A stretch of 44,614 nt of DNA from Lachnospiraceae bacterium (GTDB taxonomy: Bacteria > Bacillota > Clostridia > Lachnospirales > Lachnospiraceae), in contig JAAVIA010000055.1 in assembly GCA_014799405.1 (NCBI GenBank), positions 1 to 44,614 on the forward strand, in the 5' to 3' direction. This document shows, piece by piece, positions 8,332 through 16,047 of this stretch. A program made the position numbers and the translations under genes. Below the pieces are notes generated by a model, which worked only from the letters and a program-made list of their open reading frames with translations, was not told the DNA's origin and searched no databases. Position 1 is the stretch's first letter, and every line of letters begins with the position of its first letter.

Positions 8332-8598
8332 CTATTCCCCGAAACCTGTCTCAAAAAGCTCTACCGCCTTATCAAGGGCAGCCTGCTCATTTTCACCCTC
8401 CGCCGTTATTTCCACTTTTGAGCCGCATTTTATGCCCGAAGCCATAATCTGCATAACGGCCGTAGCCTTTGCCGTCTTTTCCCCGCATTTTAAAGTCACG
8501 TTACAATTGGGAAATTTCTTCATTTCCGCTACAAGCATTCCTGCCGGTCTCATGTGAATACCCTGTGCATTTACAACCTCAATCGTTTTTGTTACCAT
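8332..8598 (-). CDS. ptsH: HPr-family phosphocarrier protein with His15 but no Ser46
   Basis: This 88-residue HPr carries the active-site motif GIHMRPAG with His15, so it can relay phosphate from enzyme I to FruA. The regulatory region differs from Firmicute HPr. Where Bacillus HPr has LKSIMGVMSLGI, this protein has TAVMQIMASGI, so the residue aligned with Ser46 is Ala (a Thr lies one place earlier). HPr kinase would then have no normal target here. The gene sits between fruA and ptsI with AAGGAG before the ATG. It may be a dedicated fructose-PTS carrier. A protein with the opposite loss is encoded at 16048-16281. Confidence 0.93.
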   Translation of the reverse strand: MVTKTIEVVNAQGIHMRPAGMLVAEMKKFPNCNVTLKCGEKTAKATAVMQIMASGIKCGSKVEITAEGENEQAALDKAVELFETGFGE

Positions 8599-8656
8599 AA
8601 TTTTATCTCCTTTACTATTTAATTATTTTGCTGCAGCTTTTATGTTCACTGCTAAT

Positions 8657-10579
8657 TTATTGCGTCACTTTCTTTTTAAGAAGTGCCAGCAGCAGCATTC
8701 CAACAAGTGAGCCTATTACAAGTGATAATATATACATAGGCCAGTTGCTTACCACCGCAAACACAAACACACCGCCATGAGGAGCCATAAGTGTACAGTC
8801 AAATGCCATTGAAAGACCACCTGCCACAGCTGCGCCCACAAGACATGAAGGAATAACTCTGAGCGGGTCTGCTGCTGCATAAGGAATTGCGCCCTCCGTA
8901 ATGAAGCTTAAGCCCATAACGTAATTTACAGGTCCATTCTTTCTCTCCTCATCCGTCCATCTGTTCTTAAAAAATGTTGTTGAAAGAGCAATCGCTATAG
9001 GAGGTACCATACCGCCTATCATAACTGCCGCCATAATGTCATAGCTTCCTGCCGCTATTGCTGTTATACCAAATGTATATGCTGCCTTATTGAATGGTCC
9101 ACCCATATCTATTGACATCATTCCGCCCAGTATGCAACCAAGAACTATCTTACTGCTATCGCCCATATTATTCAGGAAGTTTGAAAGTCCCGTATTTATC
9201 ATTCCCATAAAAGGATTAACCGCACACATAATTACCGCTATAAGTCCAAGCCCTACAAGGGGATAGATGAGCACAGGCTTAATACCGTTCAGCGCCTTAG
9301 GCATGTGATCGCATAGCTTTTCAATTCCAAGCATAAGGTAACCGCCTACAAAGCCTGCAAAAAGCGCTCCCAAAAATCCCGAAGGAATGTCACCACCCAC
9401 GCTTGCAAAGGTTGAGCCTGTAGTTGCAAGATAGCCGCCTACAAGACCTACAAGAAATCCAGGTCTGTCAGCTATACTCATGCCTATATATGCCGCAAGT
9501 ATAGGCACCATAAAGTTAAATGCATATCCGCCGATAGTCTTCAAAAATGCAGCCGCCGCTGTATGTGTTCCAAAGTTTGCATCCTGCGGTGCCCCCGCTA
9601 TGGTGTCAATAAGAAATGCAAGAGCTATAAATATACCGCCCGCAACTACAAAAGGCAGCATATTTGATACACCGTTCATAAGCTGCTTGTATATTTTTCT
9701 TCCAAATGTTTCATCGTCACCGTCACTGCCTGATACAGCTTCTCCACTATGATGATAAACAGGTGCGTCTCCTGACTCAATTTTATTTATAAGCTCCTCC
9801 GGTATTTTTATTCCGTCGGAAACCTTTGTCTTATAAACCTTTTTGCCATCAAAACGTGACATTTCCACCGCCTTGTCAGCGGCAACTATTATTCCGTCAC
9901 ACGCCGCAATTTCTTCCTTGGTAAGCACATTCTTAGCTCCACCGGAGCCGTTTGTCTCTACCTTAATCGAAATACCCAGCTTCTTTCCTGCTTTTTCGAG
10001 AGCCTCAGCCGCCATGTAGGTATGTGCTATACCTGTAGGGCAAGCCGTAACAGCAAGCACTTTGTAAGCGCCATCTGACGCATTTTTTTCCTCATTTGCG
10101 GTATTCTTAGGCTCGTCAGGATACTTTTCCTTTTCCATATCGTCAATAATTTTAATAAATTCGTCCTTATCCTTTGCACCTAGAAGCTTTGCCCTGAAAT
10201 CCTCATCCATAAGTATTGTCATAAGCCTTGACAGCACCTCCAAGTGAACGTCACCGTCGTTAGGTGCGGCAATCATAAACAAAAGATTTGAAGGCTCGTC
10301 ATCTAAGGCTTCATAGTCAACACCCTCCGGTACTGTCATTGCCGCAAGTGAAGGTCCCTTTACCGCCTCACTTTTTGCATGGGGAATGGCTATACCTTCA
10401 CCAACGGCAGTAGAGCCCTGCTCCTCCCTTGCAAGAATGCCTTTTCTGTAGGCTTCTTTATCAGCTATTTTTCCGCCCTTGACCTGAAGCTCCACAAGGG
10501 CATCAATGGCTTCCGCCTTGTTTTTTGGTGTCCCGCCAAGAAGAATACTATCCTTACTAAGTAAGTCTACAATTCTCAT
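8657..10579 (-). CDS. fruA: Fructose PTS transporter, EIIABC fusion
   Basis: The 640-residue protein imports fructose and releases fructose 1-phosphate inside the cell. Order is IIA-IIB-IIC. The IIA domain (1-150) has active His67 in AIPHAKSEAVKG. An Asp/Lys/Glu-rich linker follows, then IIB (172-270) with active Cys180 in AVTACPTGIAHTYMAAEAL. The IIC membrane domain (about 290-640) has many spans and the motif MGLSFITEGAIPYAAADP. AAGGAGG precedes the ATG. It follows fruK by 18 bases and precedes ptsH by 58 bases. Confidence 0.96.
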   Translation of the reverse strand: MRIVDLLSKDSILLGGTPKNKAEAIDALVELQVKGGKIADKEAYRKGILAREEQGSTAVGEGIAIPHAKSEAVKGPSLAAMTVPEGVDYEALDDEPSNLLFMIAAPNDGDVHLEVLSRLMTILMDEDFRAKLLGAKDKDEFIKIIDDMEKEKYPDEPKNTANEEKNASDGAYKVLAVTACPTGIAHTYMAAEALEKAGKKLGISIKVETNGSGGAKNVLTKEEIAACDGIIVAADKAVEMSRFDGKKVYKTKVSDGIKIPEELINKIESGDAPVYHHSGEAVSGSDGDDETFGRKIYKQLMNGVSNMLPFVVAGGIFIALAFLIDTIAGAPQDANFGTHTAAAAFLKTIGGYAFNFMVPILAAYIGMSIADRPGFLVGLVGGYLATTGSTFASVGGDIPSGFLGALFAGFVGGYLMLGIEKLCDHMPKALNGIKPVLIYPLVGLGLIAVIMCAVNPFMGMINTGLSNFLNNMGDSSKIVLGCILGGMMSIDMGGPFNKAAYTFGITAIAAGSYDIMAAVMIGGMVPPIAIALSTTFFKNRWTDEERKNGPVNYVMGLSFITEGAIPYAAADPLRVIPSCLVGAAVAGGLSMAFDCTLMAPHGGVFVFAVVSNWPMYILSLVIGSLVGMLLLALLKKKVTQ

Positions 10580-10597
10580 AAAAAACTCCTCCTTACT

Positions 10598-11497
10598 TTA
10601 TAATTGTTTCAGCAGCTCATACACAAGCTCCTTATTTGCAAGTCCGTCTGAAAATGCCGTTGCGCCTCCCGCAGCAGTTCCAAGCTTAAGAGCATATTCG
10701 TAATCACCCTTTTCGCATCCTGCCAAAAAGCCTGCCACCATGGAATCACCTGCACCAACAGAATTTTTTACAGTGCCCTTACATACCCCACACTTATGAA
10801 CTCTTCCGTTTTCGTCAAGAAGTATGGCTCCGTCTCCTGCCATGGAAACAAGCACGTTCACCGCTCCCATATCCTTAAGCTTTCCCGCATAAGCAGCTAT
10901 CTCATCATCCGTTTTAAGCTCTGTTCCAAACATTTCCCCAAGTTCAAAATTATTAGGCTTAATAAGAAACGGCTTATATTTAAGAACATTCATAAGCAAC
11001 TCCTTTGTTGCATCCACAACTGCCCTTACTTTTTTTGTTTCAAGTCTTTCTAAAATCCTCTCGTATATATCGGAGGGAAGCGACCCCGGAATGCTTCCTG
11101 CAAGGACAATTGTATCTCCGTCACCTATTTCATCAAGTTTTTCAAAAAGCTTATCAATGTCCCTCTTCAAAATGTCAGGTCCCTGACCGTTAAGCTCAGT
11201 TTCATCTTTCGCTTTAATCTTAACATTAATTCGGGAAAAACCCTTATCAAGCTTTACAAAGTCTGAACAAATACCTTTTTCAGTTATTCCCTTTTCAATG
11301 GCTTCCCCTGTAAATCCTGCCACAAAGCCAAGAGCCTTCGATTTAATACCAAGTTCTCCGAGAACCATTGATACGTTAATTCCCTTACCACCAAAGTAAA
11401 TCTCCTCTTTCCTTGAACGGTTGACGGAGCCTACCATCAGCTCGTCAGAATGAACGACATAATCAACTGCCGGATTAAAAGTTACAGTATAAATCAT
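10598..11497 (-). CDS. fruK: 1-phosphofructokinase
   Basis: FruK phosphorylates the fructose 1-phosphate made by FruA to fructose 1,6-bisphosphate, which enters glycolysis. The 299-residue PfkB-family protein starts MIYTVTFNPAVDYVV and contains GGKGINVSMVLGELG and the catalytic NSVGAGDSMVAGFLAG. I use the ATG at 11497, which has AAAGGAGGTG upstream; the track start at 11530 overlaps fruR. Position between fruR and fruA confirms the assignment over tagatose kinases of the same family. Confidence 0.95.
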   Translation of the reverse strand: MIYTVTFNPAVDYVVHSDELMVGSVNRSRKEEIYFGGKGINVSMVLGELGIKSKALGFVAGFTGEAIEKGITEKGICSDFVKLDKGFSRINVKIKAKDETELNGQGPDILKRDIDKLFEKLDEIGDGDTIVLAGSIPGSLPSDIYERILERLETKKVRAVVDATKELLMNVLKYKPFLIKPNNFELGEMFGTELKTDDEIAAYAGKLKDMGAVNVLVSMAGDGAILLDENGRVHKCGVCKGTVKNSVGAGDSMVAGFLAGCEKGDYEYALKLGTAAGGATAFSDGLANKELVYELLKQL

Positions 11498-11513
11498 ATT
11501 TTCATCACCTCCT

Positions 11514-12257
11514 TTAAACAACATTAACATTCGTTGCCTCGTTGTACTTTTTATCAGCTTCCTTATCCGTTACAATTTCCGCATCCTTAATGTCCGCAAA
11601 TGTTACGGAATACTTTTGGGAAAATTTTGAATGGTCAGCCAAAATGTAGCTCTTAACACTATTTTCTATAACGGTACGTTTTACTATAGCTTCACTTTCA
11701 TCAGGTGTGGAATAACCGCCCGATATGGATATTCCATTTACACCCATAAAAGCCTTTGTAAAATTATAACTTTTTAAATCAAGTACACACTTAGCCCCTA
11801 CAATTGCCTCTGTAGATATTTTAATCTCTCCGCCCGGAATATATACCTTATATCCTTTAGCTGCCAGTTTTTTTGCATTTATAAATGCATTTGTGACAAA
11901 AACTACGTCCTTTGCAGTAATGTAGTCCGCAAGTTTCTCCGTAGTAGTTCCTGCATCAACAAATACAAAGTCACCATCATTTATAAGAGATGCGGCATAT
12001 TTTGATATGGCATTTTTTTCCTCCGTATATAATACCTGCTTCTCCTCTACATTATGTTCAATAAATAAAAAATTATCATTATTTGCAACAGCTCCACCAT
12101 GAACCTTGACTAATTTTCCTATATGATGGAGCGAGCTAAGATCACGTCTCACAGTAGAAACAGACGCATCAAGTATACTGCAAAGTTCTGTAATCTTTAC
12201 GCTTTTTTTATCATTAACAATCTCTAATATCTTTGAATATCTCTCTTCAGTAAGCAT
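11514..12257 (-). CDS. fruR: DeoR-family repressor of the fructose operon
   Basis: The 247-residue protein has the DeoR helix-turn-helix at the N-terminus (KITELCSILDASVSTVRRDLSSL) and a sugar-phosphate sensor domain (FVDAGTTTEKLADYI, VFVTNAFINAKKLA). In related operons the effector is fructose 1-phosphate; that is family knowledge, not visible here. It is the first gene of the operon, 16 bases before fruK. The phased TTGA/TTCA arrays in its upstream region are the likely sites for autoregulation. Confidence 0.93.
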   Translation of the reverse strand: MLTEERYSKILEIVNDKKSVKITELCSILDASVSTVRRDLSSLHHIGKLVKVHGGAVANNDNFLFIEHNVEEKQVLYTEEKNAISKYAASLINDGDFVFVDAGTTTEKLADYITAKDVVFVTNAFINAKKLAAKGYKVYIPGGEIKISTEAIVGAKCVLDLKSYNFTKAFMGVNGISISGGYSTPDESEAIVKRTVIENSVKSYILADHSKFSQKYSVTFADIKDAEIVTDKEADKKYNEATNVNVV

Positions 12258-12280
12258 TTATTTACTCCTTCAAATATATT

Positions 12281-12304
12281 TTGACGTTTTTTGAGTGTTT
12301 TTGA
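12281..12304 (-). promoter_or_regulatory. Phased TCAA array in the fruR leader (candidate FruR operator)
   Basis: Three TTGA tetramers (plus-strand sense) begin at 12281, 12291 and 12301, exactly 10 bp apart, each with a T-rich spacer. They lie just downstream of the predicted transcription start of fruR. DeoR-family repressors commonly bind repeats phased to the DNA helix, so this is a plausible operator. Confidence 0.5.
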
Positions 12305-12317
12305 ATTTTATAAAAAA

Positions 12318-12346
12318 ATATTACCATATTATTCCATTCTACGCAA
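12318..12346 (-). promoter_or_regulatory. Predicted fruR operon promoter
   Basis: On the minus strand TTGCGT and TAATAT are separated by 17 bases. The predicted start would fall near 12311, giving a leader of about 53 bases. The promoter is bracketed by two helix-phased tetramer arrays. Confidence 0.6.
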
Positions 12347-12363
12347 TAGTTTCATGCAAAAAA

Positions 12364-12398
12364 GTTCAAAATATTTCAAAATAATTCATTTCTGTTCA
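12364..12398 (-). promoter_or_regulatory. Phased TGAA array upstream of the fruR promoter
   Basis: Four TTCA tetramers (plus-strand sense) begin at 12365, 12375, 12385 and 12395, exactly 10 bp apart. They read TGAA on the transcribed strand, the inverted counterpart of the downstream array. The distance between the two arrays is 84 bp, close to eight helical turns. Looping between the arrays would fit, but this is inference. Confidence 0.5.
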
Positions 12399-12411
12399 AT
12401 CCACCTATACA

Positions 12412-12445
12412 ATAAAAAAACAGGCTACCACAACTGATAGCCTGC
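12412..12445 (-). terminator. Terminator of the zinc-ribbon protein gene
   Basis: CAGGCTA (12421-12427) pairs with TAGCCTG (12438-12444) around a 10-base loop. On the minus strand the stem is followed by seven or more T residues. It lies immediately after the stop of the gene at 12462-13286 and insulates the fruR promoter. Confidence 0.85.
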
Positions 12446-12461
12446 CATTATTTTTATTCAA

Positions 12462-13286
12462 TTATCTGTAATTAAAATCGGGATTATCATATGTATCCAT
12501 GTGAATAAAGTAATATTCACCAATTCCCTTTTTAAGCTTTACAAGCTGTATATCAAACTCAGTATTAACAGTTACGTCCTTTCCGGCCCTGTCCGCCGTT
12601 CCTGACATTTTGACGGTAATAAGTGTTGCACCTTTGATATTAGCAGTTTTACCGGTCTGATATTTTATGGAATCCTGAAGCTCATACGTCTCCTGCTGTG
12701 AAAGCTCTATTGCTCTGACAACCTCGCAAGTATTTATATGAGCCCCCTTCATATCATCAATAAGCTTTTGAGCCTCTGCCTGTTCATCTAAATATGCCGG
12801 CATAATACTTGCCATCTTATCAACATCGCTATCATTTACAGCCTCAACATAAATATCCATAAGCATATCAGGAGTATCAGCACCCCTTCTCTGATTTAGA
12901 TATCCTGAAATAATAATAAACGCAAAAATACATATTGCTATAATGACTATAGCTCTCGCAATAAGCTTTTTTTGTTTTTGTTTCAGTTTCTTTTCCTTAT
13001 ATGCTGCATCATCATCTATTACATTTTGCGCATATGTAAGAGGAATGGAGCCTCCTCTAAGATCATCCTCAACCTCAACATCCTCGTCCTCAGCCCGAAG
13101 TAAATCCGTAAGTCCTGAACCTGTGCTAACGGTCATTCCCATTGGATTAGAGGACTTTTTTTTCTTCTGAGGTTCCTGTGGCTTTAAAGCAAATCCTCCC
13201 GTATTTCCCACAACGGTAGCACCGCAATCAGGACAAATAAGCTCCTTGTCATCAACCTGTGCCCCACACACATGACATGTTTTCAT
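12462..13286 (-). CDS. Zinc-ribbon single-span membrane protein
   Basis: The 274-residue protein begins with a zinc ribbon (C4xxC7 and C18xxC21: CHVCG, CPDCG). A Lys- and Asp/Glu-rich linker follows, then one membrane span at about 108-130 after a KKLKQKQKK positive cluster, so the ribbon should be cytoplasmic. The C-terminal about 140 residues are outside, with an alpha+beta look of an NTF2- or TcaA-like sensor domain. Proteins of this plan are common in Lachnospiraceae and have no agreed function. It is paired with the PH-like protein gene upstream (21-base gap), so the two are probably cotranscribed. Confidence 0.78.
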   Translation of the reverse strand: MKTCHVCGAQVDDKELICPDCGATVVGNTGGFALKPQEPQKKKKSSNPMGMTVSTGSGLTDLLRAEDEDVEVEDDLRGGSIPLTYAQNVIDDDAAYKEKKLKQKQKKLIARAIVIIAICIFAFIIISGYLNQRRGADTPDMLMDIYVEAVNDSDVDKMASIMPAYLDEQAEAQKLIDDMKGAHINTCEVVRAIELSQQETYELQDSIKYQTGKTANIKGATLITVKMSGTADRAGKDVTVNTEFDIQLVKLKKGIGEYYFIHMDTYDNPDFNYR

Positions 13287-13307
13287 AAGCTAAATTCCCT
13301 CCCATTT

Positions 13308-13691
13308 TTATAATTCATCAATGCCATCATCATCTGTATCATCATTCATAATAAATTCTTTACTTGTTACCTTCTTACGTGAACGTTCCTCCTCCACATA
13401 AGAGGAAATAAGTTCCTTTACTTCACTTGGTTTTTTTATATTGTGGATTTTAAACACACCCATGGTTTTATCTGAAGAATGACACGTAATCGTTCCAAGT
13501 CCAAACATACGCTGCCACAGCTTACGCTCCAACGAAACATCCATAATACGATACAGTCTGACCTCATTTTCAGTCAGATTCAAAAACCCCGTCTCAATGA
13601 AAATCCTATCCTCCGATAAACCATACTTGGTAAAAGTCCAAGGAAGCCCGAAAATTATCCTTTTTCTGTCCTTCCATACTACATCTACCAT
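13308..13691 (-). CDS. Bacterial PH-domain-like protein
   Basis: The 127-residue protein resembles the bPH2/YdbT-type domain (family DUF304): KYGLSEDRIFIETGFLNLTENEVRLYRIMDVSLERKLWQRMFGLGTITC, a pattern of beta strands with a conserved Y-R-I-x-D-V turn and G-x-G-T-I. The C-terminal 30 residues are acidic and likely disordered. No membrane segment is present. The ATG at 13691 has GGAGGG six bases upstream; the track start at 13703 is a TTG within that site. Role unknown; it lies just before the zinc-ribbon protein. Confidence 0.75.
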   Translation of the reverse strand: MVDVVWKDRKRIIFGLPWTFTKYGLSEDRIFIETGFLNLTENEVRLYRIMDVSLERKLWQRMFGLGTITCHSSDKTMGVFKIHNIKKPSEVKELISSYVEEERSRKKVTSKEFIMNDDTDDDGIDEL

Positions 13692-13896
13692 ATTACCCTC
13701 CAAAACTTCTCCTTAGCAGTATTTATGCGTTAAAAGTATACATAGAACAAATATATTATATAATATTGTATATTGTATTTCAATAAAAAAATACCATTTT
13801 TAGTGTTTTTTTCGATAGCATAACACAAAATATAGTGTTTAATCCGTATTTTATAAATTTCTCTGCAATAAATATTATACTTTTTTAAAAAAAGTC

Positions 13897-13925
13897 TTGC
13901 ATTTATCATAAACCTTTGTTATACT
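13897..13925 (+). promoter_or_regulatory. Promoter of tRNA-Glu
   Basis: TTGCAT and TATACT are separated by exactly 17 bases, placing the transcription start about 11 bases before the mature tRNA. Confidence 0.75.
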
Positions 13926-13942
13926 TACAAAGGTTTAAAAAT

Positions 13943-14014
13943 GGTCTGTTGGTCAAGCGGCTAAGACGTCGCCCTCTCACGGCGAAAACAGGGGTTCGAT
14001 TCCCCTACAGACTG
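13943..14014 (+). tRNA. tRNA-Glu(CTC)
   Basis: A full cloverleaf can be drawn. The acceptor stem GGTCTGT pairs with ACAGACT, with a G-U at the first pair. The D arm contains GTCAAGCGGCTAAGAC. The anticodon stem TCGCC/GGCGA encloses loop CTCTCAC with anticodon CTC. The T arm is AGGGG-TTCGATT-CCCCT. The discriminator is G and CCA is not encoded. CTC reads GAG, hence Glu; this is the minor isoacceptor beside the usual TTC form. Confidence 0.93.
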
Positions 14015-14044
14015 CTAAATATAATGCATTATAATTTATGGAAG

Positions 14045-14079
14045 TCTGCAAGCCTTGATAAAGGTATTGCAGATTTTTT
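14045..14079 (+). terminator. Terminator after tRNA-Glu
   Basis: TCTGCAA pairs with TTGCAGA around a 15-base loop, followed by a run of six T residues. It ends the single-gene tRNA transcript and overlaps nothing else. Confidence 0.75.
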
Positions 14080-14111
14080 ACATTTAAAGCTCAGTATTAT
14101 ATTACGGACAC

Positions 14112-14309
14112 TTACTTTTTAAATTCTATTATATCATTCGGGGTACACTCTAAAATATCACACAATGTCTCTATCGTGGCAGTAGATATATTTTTTTCAT
14201 GTTTTAGATTATATATTGTTTTAGATTGGATATTATGCTTTTTGATAAGGGCATATGTTGTTATGCCTTTTTGTTCCATCGTATTCCAAAGTGGAGCATA
14301 GGAAACCAT
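14112..14309 (-). CDS. Small XRE/Cro-type helix-turn-helix regulator
   Basis: The 65-residue protein is a single Cro/C1-type HTH domain: LIKKHNIQSKTIYNLKHEKNISTATIETLCDILECTPNDIIEF matches the five-helix fold with the characteristic end CxxLxCTPxDI. No sensor domain is attached. AAAGGCGGTG lies upstream of the ATG. It is divergent from the small membrane protein gene at 14455; both promoters share a palindrome at 14362-14383, so it probably represses itself and that gene. Confidence 0.88.
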   Translation of the reverse strand: MVSYAPLWNTMEQKGITTYALIKKHNIQSKTIYNLKHEKNISTATIETLCDILECTPNDIIEFKK

Positions 14310-14356
14310 ATATACACCGCCTTTCCTTATATTTAAGTTACCTACATAAAAGCGGT

Positions 14357-14385
14357 TTGACTATACCGATTATTTTCGGTATAAT
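14357..14385 (+). promoter_or_regulatory. Consensus promoter with embedded palindromic operator
   Basis: On the plus strand TTGACT and TATAAT are spaced exactly 17 bases. The perfect inverted repeat TATACCGA-6-TCGGTATA (14362-14383) fills the spacer and overlaps both hexamers. On the minus strand the same repeat overlaps a TATAGT -10 element suited to the XRE gene. A dimeric HTH protein bound here would block both directions. Confidence 0.7.
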
Positions 14386-14454
14386 AAAGATGACTATGTA
14401 TATATTTTATATTTAGTTTAATATTATGCTTTTACAAAAGGGAGTTGATATACA

Positions 14455-14643
14455 ATGAGGATAAATATTTATATATATTTTTTAATATTATTAACAGGAT
14501 TTACGGCAGCAATACTAATACTGGGTATTACAGCAGGACTTATTTATTTTACAGGCAAAGCAGTAAAAAAACACATCCGATATAGAGACGAGGAGCTTCA
14601 ATTAAAAAAGGACATACTTATGGAATTAAAAAATAATAAATGA
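14455..14643 (+). CDS. Small single-span membrane protein
   Basis: The 62-residue product has one long hydrophobic segment (about residues 5-33, rich in Ile/Leu/Gly/Ala). A charged amphipathic tail follows (KKHIRYRDEELQLKKDILMELKNNK) that could pack on the membrane or form a coiled coil. GGGAG precedes the ATG by about ten bases. It is driven by the consensus promoter containing the palindrome and is divergent from the XRE gene. I do not recognise a family with certainty. A small membrane stress protein or a toxin-like peptide kept silent by the regulator are both possible. Confidence 0.7.
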   Translation: MRINIYIYFLILLTGFTAAILILGITAGLIYFTGKAVKKHIRYRDEELQLKKDILMELKNNK

Positions 14644-14657
14644 GAAAATACAGTATA

Positions 14658-15947
14658 TCAATACACTGTCTCCACAAACTCATTTACATATTTTGTGCAA
14701 TCTGTCCCGTCAGGCTTAATTTTAATAAGGATATACCTCTCTGTATGTCCCTTTATATATTGTGTTCCATTTTCCAAAACACATTCCTCCACAAGAAAAA
14801 GCTGCCTTGTCCCCTTAAATAACGCCTCATATTCTTCTTTCTGCTTCTTTGTAAGCGCAAGAAGAATATTGCTCCTTCGCTCCTTTTCCTCATCGCTCAC
14901 CTGATTTGGCATTGAATCCGCAACAGTCCCTATTCGCCTTGAATATTTAAAGACATGCATCTCATATAATTTAAGCTCACATAAATTTTTTACCGTAATA
15001 TCAAATTCTTCCTCCGTCTCACCTGGAAAACCAACTATAACATCCGTTGTAATTGCAGGCTTATCGTAGTATTTTCTTATAAGTTCGCATTTTTCCTTAT
15101 ACTCTTCAATTGTATATTTCCTATTCATGCGCCTTAAAGTATCATTGCATGCACTTTGCAGAGACAGGTGAAAATGAGGACATATCTTATTCTCCTTACT
15201 TATGACACTCAGGAAGTCCTCCGTAATAACCCGAGGCTCTAAGGAGCCCATTCTTATTCGCTCTATGCCCTCCACATCATTTACTGCCAAAAGTAAATCA
15301 AGGAGTCCTTTTCCGCAATCGTCATAGGAGGAAAGATTAATTCCAGTCAAAACTACTTCCTTTATGCCGGACGCTGCAAGTCTTTTTATTTCCTCAATTA
15401 CCTCCTCAAGGTTTCTGCTTCTTATACGCCCTCTTGTATACGGAATTATACAATAGGAGCAGAAATTATTACACCCATCCTGAACCTTCACATAAGCCCT
15501 TGTATGCTCATTCGGCTTAACAAGTGTCATTGATTCGTATTCACAGGTTTTATTTATATCTATGAAATTATCTGAAACCTTATGCTCACTTATATATTCA
15601 TCAATAATCCTTACTATGTCTTTTTTTCTGTTATTACCTACAACTATATCTATAAGCTCATCATTAATAAGGCTGTCTTTGTCAGCCTGAACATAGCAAC
15701 CTGCTGCAATTATAACTGCATCCTTGTTTTTTTTCTTTGCCCTATGTATCATCTGCCTGGATTTTCTATCAGCAATATTTGTCACAGAGCATGTGTTTAT
15801 AATACACACATCCGCAGGCTCTGAAAAAGGCACAATAACAGCGCCCTCCGATGCAAGCATGTCAGCCATGCTGTCTGATTCATACTGATTAACTTTACAC
15901 CCCAATGTATAAATTGATACTTTTATGTTATTAATATTTACAAACAT
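14658..15947 (-). CDS. mtaB: tRNA (N6-threonylcarbamoyladenosine37) methylthiotransferase MtaB
   Basis: MtaB adds a methylthio group to t6A37 of ANN-decoding tRNAs using two iron-sulfur clusters. The 429-residue protein has the N-terminal UPF0004 domain with three cysteines (YTLGCKVNQYES, INTCSVTN, AAGCYVQ). The radical-SAM core follows with DGCNNFCSYCIIPYTRGRIRSR, and a TRAM-like C-terminal end completes it. The GCKVNQYES motif indicates MtaB and not MiaB or RimO. I prefer the ATG at 15947; the upstream ATG at 15968 has no ribosome site. The 3' end is convergent with the small membrane protein gene. Confidence 0.94.
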   Translation of the reverse strand: MFVNINNIKVSIYTLGCKVNQYESDSMADMLASEGAVIVPFSEPADVCIINTCSVTNIADRKSRQMIHRAKKKNKDAVIIAAGCYVQADKDSLINDELIDIVVGNNRKKDIVRIIDEYISEHKVSDNFIDINKTCEYESMTLVKPNEHTRAYVKVQDGCNNFCSYCIIPYTRGRIRSRNLEEVIEEIKRLAASGIKEVVLTGINLSSYDDCGKGLLDLLLAVNDVEGIERIRMGSLEPRVITEDFLSVISKENKICPHFHLSLQSACNDTLRRMNRKYTIEEYKEKCELIRKYYDKPAITTDVIVGFPGETEEEFDITVKNLCELKLYEMHVFKYSRRIGTVADSMPNQVSDEEKERRSNILLALTKKQKEEYEALFKGTRQLFLVEECVLENGTQYIKGHTERYILIKIKPDGTDCTKYVNEFVETVY

Positions 15948-15973
15948 TTTACTAAAAAACTCCCACATGATTA

Positions 15974-16002
15974 TTGACTTTTATATTCTTAGCTTATATT
16001 AT
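15974..16002 (+). promoter_or_regulatory. Promoter of the Crh/HPr-like gene
   Basis: TTGACT and TATTAT are separated by 17 bases. The -10 region overlaps, on the other strand, a TATAAT that may serve mtaB, so the two divergent promoters are nearly superimposed. Confidence 0.75.
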
Positions 16003-16047
16003 AGTAACATACATATTTAATTAATGTAAACAAGGAGGTTATCTACA

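Noticed and set aside
12281-12398. CRISPR-like or satellite repeat
   Set aside because: The repeat unit is a tetramer phased at 10 bp at a promoter, which fits a regulator binding array.
13943-14643. Genomic island inserted at tRNA-Glu
   Set aside because: No duplicated tRNA 3' end, no integrase and no second attachment site were seen; the XRE and membrane protein pair alone is not enough.
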